Source: Pseudomonas oryzae (GTDB lineage: Bacteria > Pseudomonadota > Gammaproteobacteria > Pseudomonadales > Pseudomonadaceae). Taken from it: DNA of 64,000 bases. The position numbers and the translations under genes were made by a program. The stretch lies in NCBI RefSeq assembly GCF_900104805.1, contig NZ_LT629751.1:3676001-3740000 (forward strand). The letters run 5' to 3'. The notes beneath the pieces were generated by a model, which was given only the letters and a program-made list of their open reading frames with translations, made no database searches and had not been told where the DNA came from. Shown in pieces: positions 50,588-59,731 of this stretch. Numbering within the stretch: position 1 is the first letter of the stretch; each line of letters opens with the position of its first letter.

Positions 50588-51475
50588 CTAGAGCACGTAG
50601 ACGAAGATGAACAGGCCGACCCACACCACGTCGACGAAGTGCCAGTACCAGCTGGCCGCCTCGAAGCCGAAGTGCTGCTCCGGGGCGAAGTGGCCGCGCA
50701 GGATGCGGATCAGCATCACCGTCAGCATCAGCGCGCCGATGGTGACGTGGGCGCCGTGGAAGCCGGTGAGCATGAAGAAGGTGGCGCCGTAGACGCCGGA
50801 GGCTAGGGTCAGGTCGAGTTCGGTGTAGGCGTGCACGTACTCCTCGGCCTGCAGCACCAGGAAGGCCACGCCGAGCAGCACGGTCAGCGCCAGCCAGGCC
50901 TTGAGCGCGCCGCGCCTGGCGTGGCGCAGGGCGTGGTGGGCGAAGGTGAGGGTGAAGCTGGAGGACACCAGCAGCACGGTGTTGATCAGCGGCAGGTGCC
51001 AGGGGTCGATGATCCCCTGCGGCGCCGGGTAGGCCTTGGGATCGGGGTTGTCGAGCAGCGGCCAGCTGAACTGGAAGTCCGGCCACAGCATGGCGCTGAC
51101 GCCCTTGTCGCCCTCGCCGTCCAGCCACGGTCCGGCGAACACCCGCAGGTAGAACAGCGCGCCGAAGAAGGCGGCGAAGAACATCACCTCGGAGAAGATG
51201 AACCAGCGCATGCCCCAGCGGAACGAGCGGTCCATCTGCGCGCTGTACAGGCCGCTGCGGCTCTCGTGGATGACGTTACCGAACCAGCCGAACAGCATCC
51301 AGGCCAGCAGCAGCGCGCCGACGAAGAAGATCAGCGGGCCGCTGGAGTCGGCGCGCGCCGCCTTGAGGTCGTTGAACCAGGTGCCCAGGCCGACCACCGT
51401 GACCAGCAGGCCGAGGGTGGCGATGATCGGCCACTTGCTCTGCTCGGGAACGTAGTACTGCTCGTGCGTAGCCAT
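50588..51475 (-). CDS. coxC: Cytochrome c oxidase subunit III
   Basis: Subunit III is a seven-helix membrane protein that stabilises the oxidase core. The 295-residue protein shows FSEVMFFAAFFGALFYLRVF, LQAEEYVHAYTELDLTLASGVYG, GFHGAHVTIGALMLTVMLIR, and SWYWHFVDVVWVGLFIFVYVL. The length fits bacterial caa3-type oxidases. It follows ctaG by 12 bp. Confidence 0.97.
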   Translation of the reverse strand: MATHEQYYVPEQSKWPIIATLGLLVTVVGLGTWFNDLKAARADSSGPLIFFVGALLLAWMLFGWFGNVIHESRSGLYSAQMDRSFRWGMRWFIFSEVMFFAAFFGALFYLRVFAGPWLDGEGDKGVSAMLWPDFQFSWPLLDNPDPKAYPAPQGIIDPWHLPLINTVLLVSSSFTLTFAHHALRHARRGALKAWLALTVLLGVAFLVLQAEEYVHAYTELDLTLASGVYGATFFMLTGFHGAHVTIGALMLTVMLIRILRGHFAPEQHFGFEAASWYWHFVDVVWVGLFIFVYVL

Positions 51476-51487
51476 GTGTCGTTCTCC

Positions 51488-52033
51488 TTAGCCGCCGTTG
51501 CGGGCCACGGGCTGGCGGGCGGTGATGTCGAACAGCGTGTAGCCCAGGGTCAGGTGCTGCACGTCGGCCGGCAGGTCGCGGTCGACGATGAAGCGCACCG
51601 GCATCTCGATGCGCTCGCCGGGCTGCAGCACCTGCTGGGTGAAGCAGAAGCACTCGGTCTTGTGGAAGTAGGCCGCCGCCTTGCTCGGCGCCACGCTGGG
51701 GATGGCCTGGGCGGTCATCGCTCGGTCGGTCGGGTTGTGAGCGACGAACAGCATCTGGTTGACCGCGCCGGGATGCACCACCAGCTCATCCTCCTGCGGG
51801 GCGAACTGCCAGGTCATCCCGGCGGCGTTGGTGGCGAGGAACTGCACGCGCACCGTGCGCGCCGCGTCCACCTGCTGGCTGCCGCTCCAGGCGCCGGCGG
51901 TCTTGCCGTTGATACCGAAGGCCTGGCACATCACGTCGTACAGCGGCACCAGGGCGAAGCCGAAACCGAACATCGCCACCACCACCAGCAGCAGGCGGCG
52001 GACCAGACGGCGGGTATCGAGGCTGTCGCTCAT
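51488..52033 (-). CDS. ctaG: Cytochrome oxidase assembly protein CtaG (Cox11-type)
   Basis: CtaG carries copper to the CuB site of subunit I. The 181-residue protein has one N-terminal membrane segment (LLLVVVAMFGFGFALVPLYD), the Cys in YDVMCQAFGINGK, and the copper-binding HKTECFCFTQQVLQPGE. It sits between coxA and coxC with 22-bp and 12-bp gaps, so it is in the same operon. Confidence 0.96.
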   Translation of the reverse strand: MSDSLDTRRLVRRLLLVVVAMFGFGFALVPLYDVMCQAFGINGKTAGAWSGSQQVDAARTVRVQFLATNAAGMTWQFAPQEDELVVHPGAVNQMLFVAHNPTDRAMTAQAIPSVAPSKAAAYFHKTECFCFTQQVLQPGERIEMPVRFIVDRDLPADVQHLTLGYTLFDITARQPVARNGG

Positions 52034-52055
52034 CGCAAGCTCCTCGCGTGACGGC

Positions 52056-53663
52056 TCAGTGCAGGCGGCTGCGCTCGTCGACTTCCGGCGGGGTCTGGAA
52101 GGTGTGGTAGGGCGCCGGCGAAGGCACCGTCCACTCCAGGCCGTGGGCGCCGTCCCACGGCTTGTCGGCCGCCTGCGGCCCGCCGCGCACGCACTTGATG
52201 ACGATGAACAGGAACAGCAGCTGGGTGGCGCCGAACAGGAAGGCGCCGACGCTGGAGACCATGTTGAAGTTGGCGAACATCAGGTTGTAGTCGGGGATGC
52301 GCCGCGGCATGCCGGCCAGGCCGACGAAGTGCATGGGGAAGAAGGCCAGGTTCATGCCGACGAAGGACAGCCAGAAGTGCAGCCTGGCCAGGGTCTCGTC
52401 GTACATGTGCCCGGTCCACTTCGGCAGCCAGTAGTAGGTCGAGGCGAAGATGCCGAAGATCGCTCCCGGCACCAGTACGTAGTGGAAGTGCGCCACCACG
52501 AAGTAGGTGTCGTGGTACTGGAAGTCCGCCGGAGCGATGGCCAGCATCAGTCCGGAGAAGCCGCCGATGGTGAACAGGATGACGAAGGCCACGGCGAACA
52601 GCATCGGCGCCTCGAAGCTCAGCGAGCCGCGCCACATGGTGCTGACCCAGTTGAACACCTTCACCCCGGTGGGCACGGCGATCAGCATGGTGGCGTACAT
52701 GAAGAACAGCTCGCCGGTCAGCGGAATGCCGACGGTGAACATGTGGTGCGCCCAGACGATGAACGACAGGAAGGCGATCGCGCCGGTGGCGTAGACCATC
52801 GAGGTGTAGCCGAACAGCTGCTTGCGACTGAAGGTGGGGATGATCGCGCTGACCGCGCCGAACGCGGGCAGGATCATGATGTACACCTCGGGGTGGCCGA
52901 AGAACCAGAACACGTGCTGGAACAGCACCGGGTCGCCGCCGCCGGCGGCGCTGAAGAAGCTGGTGCCGAAGTGGATGTCCATCAGCATCATCGTCACCAC
53001 CCCGGCCAGCACCGGCATCACCGCGATCAGCAGGAAGGCGGTGATCAGCCAGGTCCAGACGAACAGCGGCATCTGCATCAGGGTCATGCCCGGCGCGCGC
53101 AGGTTGAGCACGGTGGCGATCACGTTGATCGCGCCCATGATCGAGCTGATGCCCATCAGGTGCACGGCGAAGATGAAGAAGGTGACGCTCTCCGGCGCGT
53201 AGGTGGTGGATAGCGGCGCATAGAAGGTCCAGCCGAAGTTGGGGCCGCCACCCTCCATGAACAGGGTGCTGGCGAGCAGGCCGAAGGCCGCCGGCAGCAG
53301 CCAGAAGCTGAAGTTGTTCATCCGCGGCAGGGCCATGTCCGGCGCGCCGATCATCAGCGGGATCATCCAGTTGGCCAGGCCGACGAAGGCCGGCATCACC
53401 GCGCCGAACACCATGATCAGCCCGTGCATGGTGGTCATCTGGTTGAAGAATTCCGGCTGGACGATCTGCAGGCCGGGCTGGAACAGTTCGGCGCGGATGA
53501 CCATGGCCATGCTGCCGCCGAACAGAAACATGGCGAAGCTGAACACCAGGTACATCGTGCCGATGTCCTTGTGGTTGGTGGTCAGCACCCAACGCATCAG
53601 GCCCTTGGCCGGGCCGTGGGCGGCGTGGCCGTGCTCCGGATGGGAGTCGATCGCTGCGCTCAT
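52056..53663 (-). CDS. coxA: Cytochrome c oxidase subunit I
   Basis: Subunit I carries haem a and the haem a3-CuB centre where O2 is reduced. The 535-residue protein has 12 membrane helices. Ligand motifs are MTTMHGLIMVFG (haem a His), FWFFGHPEVYIMILPAFG with HPEVY (CuB His and Tyr), VWAHHMFTVG (HH, CuB), and HDTYFVVAHFHYVLVPG (haem a3 and a His). PEVY with the HPEVYI pattern indicates the A-type, haem-copper family. It follows coxB by 12 bp. Confidence 0.98.
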   Translation of the reverse strand: MSAAIDSHPEHGHAAHGPAKGLMRWVLTTNHKDIGTMYLVFSFAMFLFGGSMAMVIRAELFQPGLQIVQPEFFNQMTTMHGLIMVFGAVMPAFVGLANWMIPLMIGAPDMALPRMNNFSFWLLPAAFGLLASTLFMEGGGPNFGWTFYAPLSTTYAPESVTFFIFAVHLMGISSIMGAINVIATVLNLRAPGMTLMQMPLFVWTWLITAFLLIAVMPVLAGVVTMMLMDIHFGTSFFSAAGGGDPVLFQHVFWFFGHPEVYIMILPAFGAVSAIIPTFSRKQLFGYTSMVYATGAIAFLSFIVWAHHMFTVGIPLTGELFFMYATMLIAVPTGVKVFNWVSTMWRGSLSFEAPMLFAVAFVILFTIGGFSGLMLAIAPADFQYHDTYFVVAHFHYVLVPGAIFGIFASTYYWLPKWTGHMYDETLARLHFWLSFVGMNLAFFPMHFVGLAGMPRRIPDYNLMFANFNMVSSVGAFLFGATQLLFLFIVIKCVRGGPQAADKPWDGAHGLEWTVPSPAPYHTFQTPPEVDERSRLH

Positions 53664-53675
53664 CGCGGCCTCTCC

Positions 53676-54800
53676 TTACTTGGCGGAATTCTTGAACGCC
53701 GCGATCTCCTGCGGCGTGACCATGTCCCCGGTCTTGTTGCCCCAGGCGTTGCGCTCGTAGGTGATGATCGCGGCCAGATCGACCTCGGACAGCTGCTTGC
53801 CGAAGGCGGCCATGGCGGTGCCCGGCTTGCCGTCGACCACGATGCCCATGTGCCCCTCTTTCGGCCCGGTGGCGATCGCAGAGCCCTTGAGCGCCGGGAA
53901 CACCGGCGGCATGCCTTCGCCCGAGGGCTGGTGACAGGCCGCGCAGCTGGTCTGGTAGGCCTTTTCGCCGCGCGCCATCAGCTCGTCGAAGCTCCACTCC
54001 TTGCCGGTCAGCTCCCTGGCCTCGAGCGCCTCGGCCTTGCGCTCGGCCAGCCAGGCGGCATAGTCCTCGGCGCTCTTGGCCTCGACGACGATGGGCATGA
54101 AGCCGTGGTCCTTGCCGCACAGCTCGGTGCACTGGCCGCGGTACAGGCCGGGCTGGTCGATGCGCGTCCAGGCCTCGTTGACGAAACCGGGAATGGCGTC
54201 CTTCTTCACCGCCAGCGCCGGCACCCACCAGGAGTGGATCACGTCGGCGGCGGTGACCAGGAAGCGCACCTTGGCGCCGACCGGCACCACCAGCGGGTTG
54301 TCCACTTCCAGCAGGTAGTGCTGGTCCTTGGGCGCCAGGTTGTCGATCTGCGCGCGCGGCGTGGCGAGGTTGCTGAAGAACTCGACGTCCTGGCCCAGGT
54401 ACTTGTAGTGCCACTTCCACTGGTAGGCGGTGACCTGCACGTCGAGGTCGGGCTCGCTGTTGTCGTAGATGGCGATCAGCGTGCGGGTGGCCGGCACCGC
54501 CATCAGCACGAGGATGACGAAGGGCACGATGGTCCAGAGGATCTCCACCCAGGTGTGCTCGTGGAACTGCGCCGGCTGCTGGCCCTGGCTACGTCGATGC
54601 ATGAGCATCGACCAGAACATCGCGCCGAACACCACCACGCCGATGACCACGCAGATCCAGAAGATGGTCATGTGCAGGTCGAACACCGAGCGGCTGACCT
54701 CGGTGGCGCCGGCCCCCATGTTGATGGTCCAGTCGGCGCGGGCCGTCAGTGCGGTCGACGTCAGCGTGGCTCCCAGCCAGAATTGCGGCAGTCGCAACAT
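53676..54800 (-). CDS. coxB: Cytochrome c oxidase subunit II with fused cytochrome c domain
   Basis: Subunit II accepts electrons at the CuA site. The 374-residue protein has a signal-like start, two membrane helices (about 45-65 and 85-105), the CuA domain with ligands H189, C224, E226, C228, H232 and M235 (CTELCGKDHGFM), and a C-terminal class I cytochrome c with CAACH at 286-290 and likely axial Met330. The fused haem makes it caa3-type and lets it take electrons directly. It is the first gene of the cluster. Confidence 0.97.
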   Translation of the reverse strand: MLRLPQFWLGATLTSTALTARADWTINMGAGATEVSRSVFDLHMTIFWICVVIGVVVFGAMFWSMLMHRRSQGQQPAQFHEHTWVEILWTIVPFVILVLMAVPATRTLIAIYDNSEPDLDVQVTAYQWKWHYKYLGQDVEFFSNLATPRAQIDNLAPKDQHYLLEVDNPLVVPVGAKVRFLVTAADVIHSWWVPALAVKKDAIPGFVNEAWTRIDQPGLYRGQCTELCGKDHGFMPIVVEAKSAEDYAAWLAERKAEALEARELTGKEWSFDELMARGEKAYQTSCAACHQPSGEGMPPVFPALKGSAIATGPKEGHMGIVVDGKPGTAMAAFGKQLSEVDLAAIITYERNAWGNKTGDMVTPQEIAAFKNSAK

Positions 54801-54938
54801 CCCGGGTCCCCTTCTTCTCGTTCTTGTCGTTCCGGTCGGCTGTCCGCGCCCAAGGCTGTGCGACCGGCTGCAGCCGCACGCGTCTCCCCCAGTCGCTGGA
54901 GTGCCGCCGGGTTCCTTCTGTGCACACCAGACGAGCTG

Positions 54939-54966
54939 AGTATAGACAGGCGCGGCGCAGCGGCAA
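54939..54966 (-). promoter_or_regulatory. Likely sigma-70 promoter of the cox cluster
   Basis: On the minus strand TTGCCG (54966-54961), 16 bp, TATACT (54944-54939). The transcript would start near 54932 and have a leader of about 130 bases before coxB. The 306-bp gap (54801-55106) holds no other gene. Confidence 0.5.
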
Positions 54967-55106
54967 TTTCACCGCCATAGCGTGAAGTGCGTCACGCCGG
55001 AAGAGATCGAACGCCTGCCGGGACTTGCCGCAGGTCAAGTGGCGCCAGTGGCTATTTGCAACTATGTTGCACCTTGTTCTCAACAACCACCGGAGATCCA
55101 TCGCCC

Positions 55107-55748
55107 ATGAACATCGCCGCCCTGCGCGAGCGCATCGATCTGGCTCTGCAACACGAAACCGACAACGGAACCCTGGCTGCCGGGCTCGCCGAACGCGTGG
55201 GGGGGCTGCACCGGGCCATCCGGCTGCCCGACAGTGATGCGCCGCAGGCCCTGCTGCGTTTCGTGCAGGCCTATGTCGACGAGGTTCCGGCGCTGGTGGA
55301 GGCAGCCGCCAGCGTGGCCGCCGAGGCCGGCATCGATGCGCAGATCAAGCCGGTGCTGCGACTGGCCGAAGAGTTCTTCCTGCATCCGCCGCAGCTGCTG
55401 GAGCAGCAGGAGGGGCTGGAAGCGCTGCTGGACGAGGCCTATCTGGCCCATCGCCTGGTGGAGGAGGTCAATGACCGCTACATCGCCCATTTCGGGCAGC
55501 CGCTGATTCCGCTGGATACCACGGTGGCCAATCTGGTGGCCCACCAGCTGATCGGCGAGAACTTCGCCAATCAGCTGGACGCCGCCGTGCACCATGCCAG
55601 CGAGGCCCTGCTCGACCCAGGGATCTTCACCGCCGAGTCGGCCGAGACCTATCGGGCGAAGCTGGCCAATCCGAAGCTGCTCGCCGCCTGGCGACAGTGG
55701 CCCTGTCTGTCGCGCCGGCTGGGCATCGATCTGCAACTGAACAACTGA
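55107..55748 (+). CDS. Conserved hypothetical protein
   Basis: A 213-residue soluble protein without signal peptide, mostly alpha-helical in composition (Ala/Leu/Glu-rich: NIAALRERIDLALQHETDNG..., VPALVEAAASVAAEAGIDAQIKPVLRLAEEFF). It contains no motif that I recognise. GGAGA about nine bases before the ATG at 55107 supports the start. It lies divergent from coxB and convergent with the carbonic anhydrase gene. Function unknown. Confidence 0.78.
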   Translation: MNIAALRERIDLALQHETDNGTLAAGLAERVGGLHRAIRLPDSDAPQALLRFVQAYVDEVPALVEAAASVAAEAGIDAQIKPVLRLAEEFFLHPPQLLEQQEGLEALLDEAYLAHRLVEEVNDRYIAHFGQPLIPLDTTVANLVAHQLIGENFANQLDAAVHHASEALLDPGIFTAESAETYRAKLANPKLLAAWRQWPCLSRRLGIDLQLNN

Positions 55749-55798
55749 CGAACCACGCTCGTGGGACAAGCCGCAGCCGGATGCTGCGGCCCTGTCGT

Positions 55799-56512
55799 TC
55801 AGCCGTTGTAGCGCGAGCGCGGGGTGGCCATCGGCACCACCTCGCCATCGAGGGGGAGGAAGCGGCCGCTTGCCGCGTCGTAGGCGATGATCTCGCTGGT
55901 CTCGATGTTGTACACCCAGCCATGGATGAACACCTGGCCACTGGCGACCCGCGCCGCCACCGAGGGGTGGGTCAGCAGGTGGTTGAGCTGGGCCACCACG
56001 TTCTCCTCGGTGAGCAGCTCCAGGTGCTCCTGGCCGCAGTCGCAGCGCGCGAAGTTCTGTTCGACCACGGTGCGCGCCACTTCGGCGTGACGCAGCCAGC
56101 CCTTCACCGTCGGCATGCTTTCCAGCGATTGCGGGTTGAGCACCGCCTTCATCGCGCCACAGTCGGAGTGACCGCAGACGATGATGTGGCGCACGCCGAG
56201 CGCCACCACCGCGTACTCGATGGCGGTGGACACGCCGCCGTTCATCTGTCCGTAGGGCGGCACCACGTTGCCGACGTTGCGGGTGACGAACAGGTCGCCC
56301 GGTGAGCTCTGGGTGATCAGTTCGGGGACGATGCGCGAGTCGGCGCAGGTGATGAACATGGCGCGCGGGTTCTGCGCCGTGGCGAGCTTCTTGAACAGCT
56401 CTTCCTGAGCGGGAAACACCTCGCTGCGAAAACGCTTGAAGCCATCGACGATACTGCCCAGCGCCTCATCGGCAGTCGACGGATTGTTCTTCTCTGGCAT
56501 GGGTTCACTCAC
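55799..56512 (-). CDS. Beta-class carbonic anhydrase
   Basis: The enzyme interconverts CO2 and bicarbonate with a zinc ion. The 237-residue protein has the zinc and catalytic residues C56, D58, R60 (FITCADSRIVPE), H115 and C118 (CGHSDCGAMK). This matches the psCA1-type enzyme found near the cox genes in P. aeruginosa. The start is uncertain: GTG at 56512 (used) or ATG at 56500, which removes MSEP. No signal peptide, so cytosolic. Confidence 0.95.
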   Translation of the reverse strand: MSEPMPEKNNPSTADEALGSIVDGFKRFRSEVFPAQEELFKKLATAQNPRAMFITCADSRIVPELITQSSPGDLFVTRNVGNVVPPYGQMNGGVSTAIEYAVVALGVRHIIVCGHSDCGAMKAVLNPQSLESMPTVKGWLRHAEVARTVVEQNFARCDCGQEHLELLTEENVVAQLNHLLTHPSVAARVASGQVFIHGWVYNIETSEIIAYDAASGRFLPLDGEVVPMATPRSRYNG

Positions 56513-56637
56513 TATCAGCTCTCAGAATCTTGGCGCGGCCGCCGGCTTGCAGCCGTGGACGCTTGACGACTGTTGTAACCGACAACGCCGGCGCGGACAA
56601 AGTCACACTTCGCCACTCAGGCTCTGTAGCGGGGCGG

Positions 56638-57834
56638 TCACTCGCTGCGCAGCGCATCCACCGGATGCAGGCGCGCAGCGCGCAGCGCCGGGGCGACGCC
56701 GGCGAGGATGCCGACCAGCCCCGCGAGCAGCAGCGCGAGGAGAAGGAACAGCGGTTGCGGGCGCAGCGGCAGTCCCGGCATGGCCAGGTGCAGGGTGCCG
56801 AGCAGACCGCCGAGCAGCAACAGGCCGAGCAGGCCACCGGCCAGCGACAGCAGCACGGCCTCGGCGAGGAACAGCCCGAGCACCTGCCGCGGCGGCGCGC
56901 CGAGCGCGCGCAGCAGGCCGATCTCGGCGCTGCGCTCGCCGACCGTGGTGGTCATGATGGTGAGGATGCCCACCGCACCGACCAGCAGGGAGATGCCACC
57001 GAGGCCGGCCACCGCCGCGCTGAGGATGGCGAGGATGCGGTCGAGGCTGGCGAGCATGTCGTCCTGGGTGGTCAGACTGAAGTCCTCGGCGCCGTGGCGC
57101 TCGATCAGGACGGCACGGATGCGCTCGGCCAGCACCGCCGAGCCGGTCGAGGCGCGGTACATCACGTTGATCTCCATCAGCCCCTCGCGATTGAACAGGT
57201 TTTCCGCCCAGTCCACCGGGATGTAGGCCACGTCGTCGAGATCGAAGCCGAGCATCTGGCCTTTCTCGGCCATCACGCCGACCACCCGGAAGCGCGTGCC
57301 ACCGATGCGCACCAGCTCGCCGAGCGGGTTGGTGTTGCCGAACAGCTCGCGGCGCACCTTGTGACCGAGCACCGCCTGCGGCGGCGAGCGGCCGTCGCGC
57401 GGCTCGGGCAGGAAGCGGCCGAGGGCCAGACGAAAGCGCCAGGCCTCGGCCAACTGGTGACCGGCGCCGAGGATGTCGCTGCTGCGGCTACGCTGGCCGA
57501 AGCGGATCGCCCCACTGCCCTGGATGATCGGCACCACCGTCTCGACGTGGGCAAGGCGGCGCAGGGCGTCGGCGTCGGCCAGGGTCAGCGGCCGCGCACT
57601 GGCCAGCAAACCGCCGATGCCACCGGTCTGCGTGCGCCCGGGATGGATGGCGACGATGCGGGTGCCGAATTGCGAGAAGGTGTCCAGCACATAGAAGCGC
57701 AGCCCCTCGCCGATGGCGGTGAGCAGTGTCACCGCGGCAATGCCGATGGCCACGCCGAGCAGGGTCAGCAGGGTACGCAGCGGCCGGCCGAGCAGGGCGC
57801 CGGCGGTCAGCCGCAGACCATCGCCCAGGCGCAT
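56638..57834 (-). CDS. ABC transporter permease, MacB/FtsX-like, second copy
   Basis: A 398-residue permease with one N-terminal membrane helix (LRTLLTLLGVAIGIAAVTLLTAIGEG), a large periplasmic MacB-PCD-type domain (about 45-270), and three C-terminal helices with the FtsX motif VGERSAEIGLLRALGAPPRQV. Family members move peptides, lipoproteins or drugs by mechanotransmission rather than transport through the membrane. It is the last gene of a four-gene operon and overlaps the other permease gene by 1 bp (TGATG). Confidence 0.87.
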   Translation of the reverse strand: MRLGDGLRLTAGALLGRPLRTLLTLLGVAIGIAAVTLLTAIGEGLRFYVLDTFSQFGTRIVAIHPGRTQTGGIGGLLASARPLTLADADALRRLAHVETVVPIIQGSGAIRFGQRSRSSDILGAGHQLAEAWRFRLALGRFLPEPRDGRSPPQAVLGHKVRRELFGNTNPLGELVRIGGTRFRVVGVMAEKGQMLGFDLDDVAYIPVDWAENLFNREGLMEINVMYRASTGSAVLAERIRAVLIERHGAEDFSLTTQDDMLASLDRILAILSAAVAGLGGISLLVGAVGILTIMTTTVGERSAEIGLLRALGAPPRQVLGLFLAEAVLLSLAGGLLGLLLLGGLLGTLHLAMPGLPLRPQPLFLLLALLLAGLVGILAGVAPALRAARLHPVDALRSE

Positions 57835-59045
57835 CAGCGCGCTCCCGCCGGGCGCAGCGCCGTCACCGGTTCCAGCCGCGCCGCGCGTTCGGCCGGCAGC
57901 CAGGCGAACGCCAGCGCGGTACCGAGCGCCAGGGCCAGTGCACCGCCTCGCGCCCACCAGGGCGCCAGCAGCGGCAGGTCCCACAACAGGCGGGCCAGCC
58001 AGAGCAGCAGCTCGCCACAAGCCAGACCGGCCAGCGCTCCGACCACGGCCAGCAGGGCCGCCTCGCCGACGAACAGCAGGCGCACCTGTGCCGGGGTGGC
58101 GCCAAGCGCCTTGAGCAGACCGATCTCGGCGGTGCGTTGGCTGACCGCGATCCAGGTGACGTTCATGATCAGCACACCGGCGACCAGCAGGCTGATGGCG
58201 GCGATACCGGCCAGCGCCAGGCCGAGGGTGGCGAGGATGTCGTCGAAGGCGGCGAGCATGGAGTCCTGGCTGATCAGGGTGACGTCCTCCTCGCCCTCGT
58301 GGCGCTCGGTGAGCAGGGTGCGGATCTGTCGCTTGCCGGACTCCAGCACTGCCGGGCTGCGCACCTCGGCGAACAGGCGGAACAAGCCCTCGCGGTCGAA
58401 CAGCGCCTGGGCGCTCGCCACCGGGATCACCAGCAGCTCGGCGAAGTCCATGCCCAGCGACTCGCCGCGGGTCTCCAGCACCCCGATCACCCGGAAGCGC
58501 CGGCCGCCGACACGCAGCCACTCGCCCAGCACCGGACGGCTGCCGAACAGCTCGCGGCGCAGGCTCGGTCCGATCACGCAGACCGCTGCGGGCTGCTCGA
58601 GGGCCAGCTCCGGCAGTAACTGGCCCTGGCTGACCGCGAGCTGGCGCAAGGCGAAGAAGCTGCGGCTGGTGCCGAGCACGAAGGCCTCGCGGCTGCGCCC
58701 GCCGGCCGTCACCTCGAGCAGGCCGGCCTGCAACGGTGCGACCCGGCGCACCGCCGGCAGACGCGCCACCGCCTCGGCATCCTGCAGGGTCAGGTCGCGC
58801 GGAGCGAGACCGGTGAGCGGCGGAACTCCGCCGGTGGTTTCCTTGCGGCCGGGCAGGACGATCAGGGTATTGCGCCCGAGCAGCGAGAACTCATCGAGCA
58901 CGAAGGTCCGCGCCCCCTCGGCAAGGCCGGTGAGCAGGATCACCGCCAGCACGCCGATGCCGATCGCCAGCAGCAGCATCAGGCTGCGCGAGCGGTGGCC
59001 GCGCAGCGCACCCAGCCACAGCTCGACGGCGTCGGTGACGCGCAT
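57834..59045 (-). CDS. ABC transporter permease, MacB/FtsX-like, first copy
   Basis: A 403-residue permease built like its partner: an N-terminal helix (SLMLLLAIGIGVLAVILLTGLAEG), a periplasmic domain, and three helices around QRTAEIGLLKALGATPAQVRLLFVGEA. The two permeases are clearly paralogous but differ in sequence, which suggests a heterodimer rather than the MacB homodimer. The ATG at 59045 overlaps the ATPase stop. The ATPase is separate, unlike MacB, where it is fused. Confidence 0.87.
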   Translation of the reverse strand: MRVTDAVELWLGALRGHRSRSLMLLLAIGIGVLAVILLTGLAEGARTFVLDEFSLLGRNTLIVLPGRKETTGGVPPLTGLAPRDLTLQDAEAVARLPAVRRVAPLQAGLLEVTAGGRSREAFVLGTSRSFFALRQLAVSQGQLLPELALEQPAAVCVIGPSLRRELFGSRPVLGEWLRVGGRRFRVIGVLETRGESLGMDFAELLVIPVASAQALFDREGLFRLFAEVRSPAVLESGKRQIRTLLTERHEGEEDVTLISQDSMLAAFDDILATLGLALAGIAAISLLVAGVLIMNVTWIAVSQRTAEIGLLKALGATPAQVRLLFVGEAALLAVVGALAGLACGELLLWLARLLWDLPLLAPWWARGGALALALGTALAFAWLPAERAARLEPVTALRPAGAR

Positions 59046-59731
59046 CAGCCCGCACCTGCGGAAGCGCTGTCGGCAACGATGCGTCCGTCGCGCATGCGCA
59101 GTCTGCGCCGGGCGCGGACGCCGAGCGCGGCGTCGTGGGTCACCACCAGCAGGGTCAGCCCCTCGGCGTTGAGCTCCTCGAGCAGCTCCACCACCTCGGC
59201 GCCGGAATGGCTGTCGAGGTTGCCGGTCGGCTCGTCGGCCAGCAGCAGCGTCGGCTGCATGACCATGGCGCGGGCTATGGCCACGCGCTGACGCTGGCCA
59301 CCGGACAGCTCGCCAGGCCGGTGCGCCAGGCGGTCGCCGAGGCTCAGGCGCTCGGCCAAGCGGCCGCTGCGCTGGCGCCGCTCGACCGGCGGTATGCCGG
59401 CCAGCAGCATCGGCAGCTCGATGTTCTCCTGTGCGGTGAGACGCGCAATCAGGTGGTAGGACTGGAACACGAAGCCGATGTGACGGCTGCGCAGAGCGGC
59501 GCGGCGCTCCTCGTCGAGGGCTGCGGTGGGCTCGCCATTGAGCCAGTATTCGCCGGCATCCGGCGCATCCAGCAGGCCGAGCACGTTGAGCAGGGTCGAC
59601 TTGCCCGAACCGGAGGGGCCCATCACCGACAGGTACTCGCCGGCGTCGACCTCGAGGTCGACCGCATCCAGGCCCATCACCCGCTGCTCGCCGAGCCGGA
59701 AACAGCGGGTCACCCCGCGCAGGCGGATCAT
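59045..59731 (-). CDS. ABC transporter ATP-binding protein, MacB/LolD-like
   Basis: This 228-residue ATPase of the LolD/MacB branch has Walker A GPSGSGKST (near residue 40), Q-loop FVFQSYHLIARLTAQENIELP, signature LSGGQRQRVAI, Walker B LLLADEPTGNLDS and the H-loop VVTHD. The FQSYHL and ADEPTGNLDS forms are typical of MacB/LolD/FtsE ATPases. It overlaps the fusion-protein stop (ATGA). Confidence 0.93.
   Translation of the reverse strand: MIRLRGVTRCFRLGEQRVMGLDAVDLEVDAGEYLSVMGPSGSGKSTLLNVLGLLDAPDAGEYWLNGEPTAALDEERRAALRSRHIGFVFQSYHLIARLTAQENIELPMLLAGIPPVERRQRSGRLAERLSLGDRLAHRPGELSGGQRQRVAIARAMVMQPTLLLADEPTGNLDSHSGAEVVELLEELNAEGLTLLVVTHDAALGVRARRRLRMRDGRIVADSASAGAG

Noticed and set aside
56530..59172. 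An 880-codon plus-strand frame opposite the ABC permeases
   Set aside because: It is antisense to two recognisable permeases; low-complexity Arg/Ala/Gln composition.
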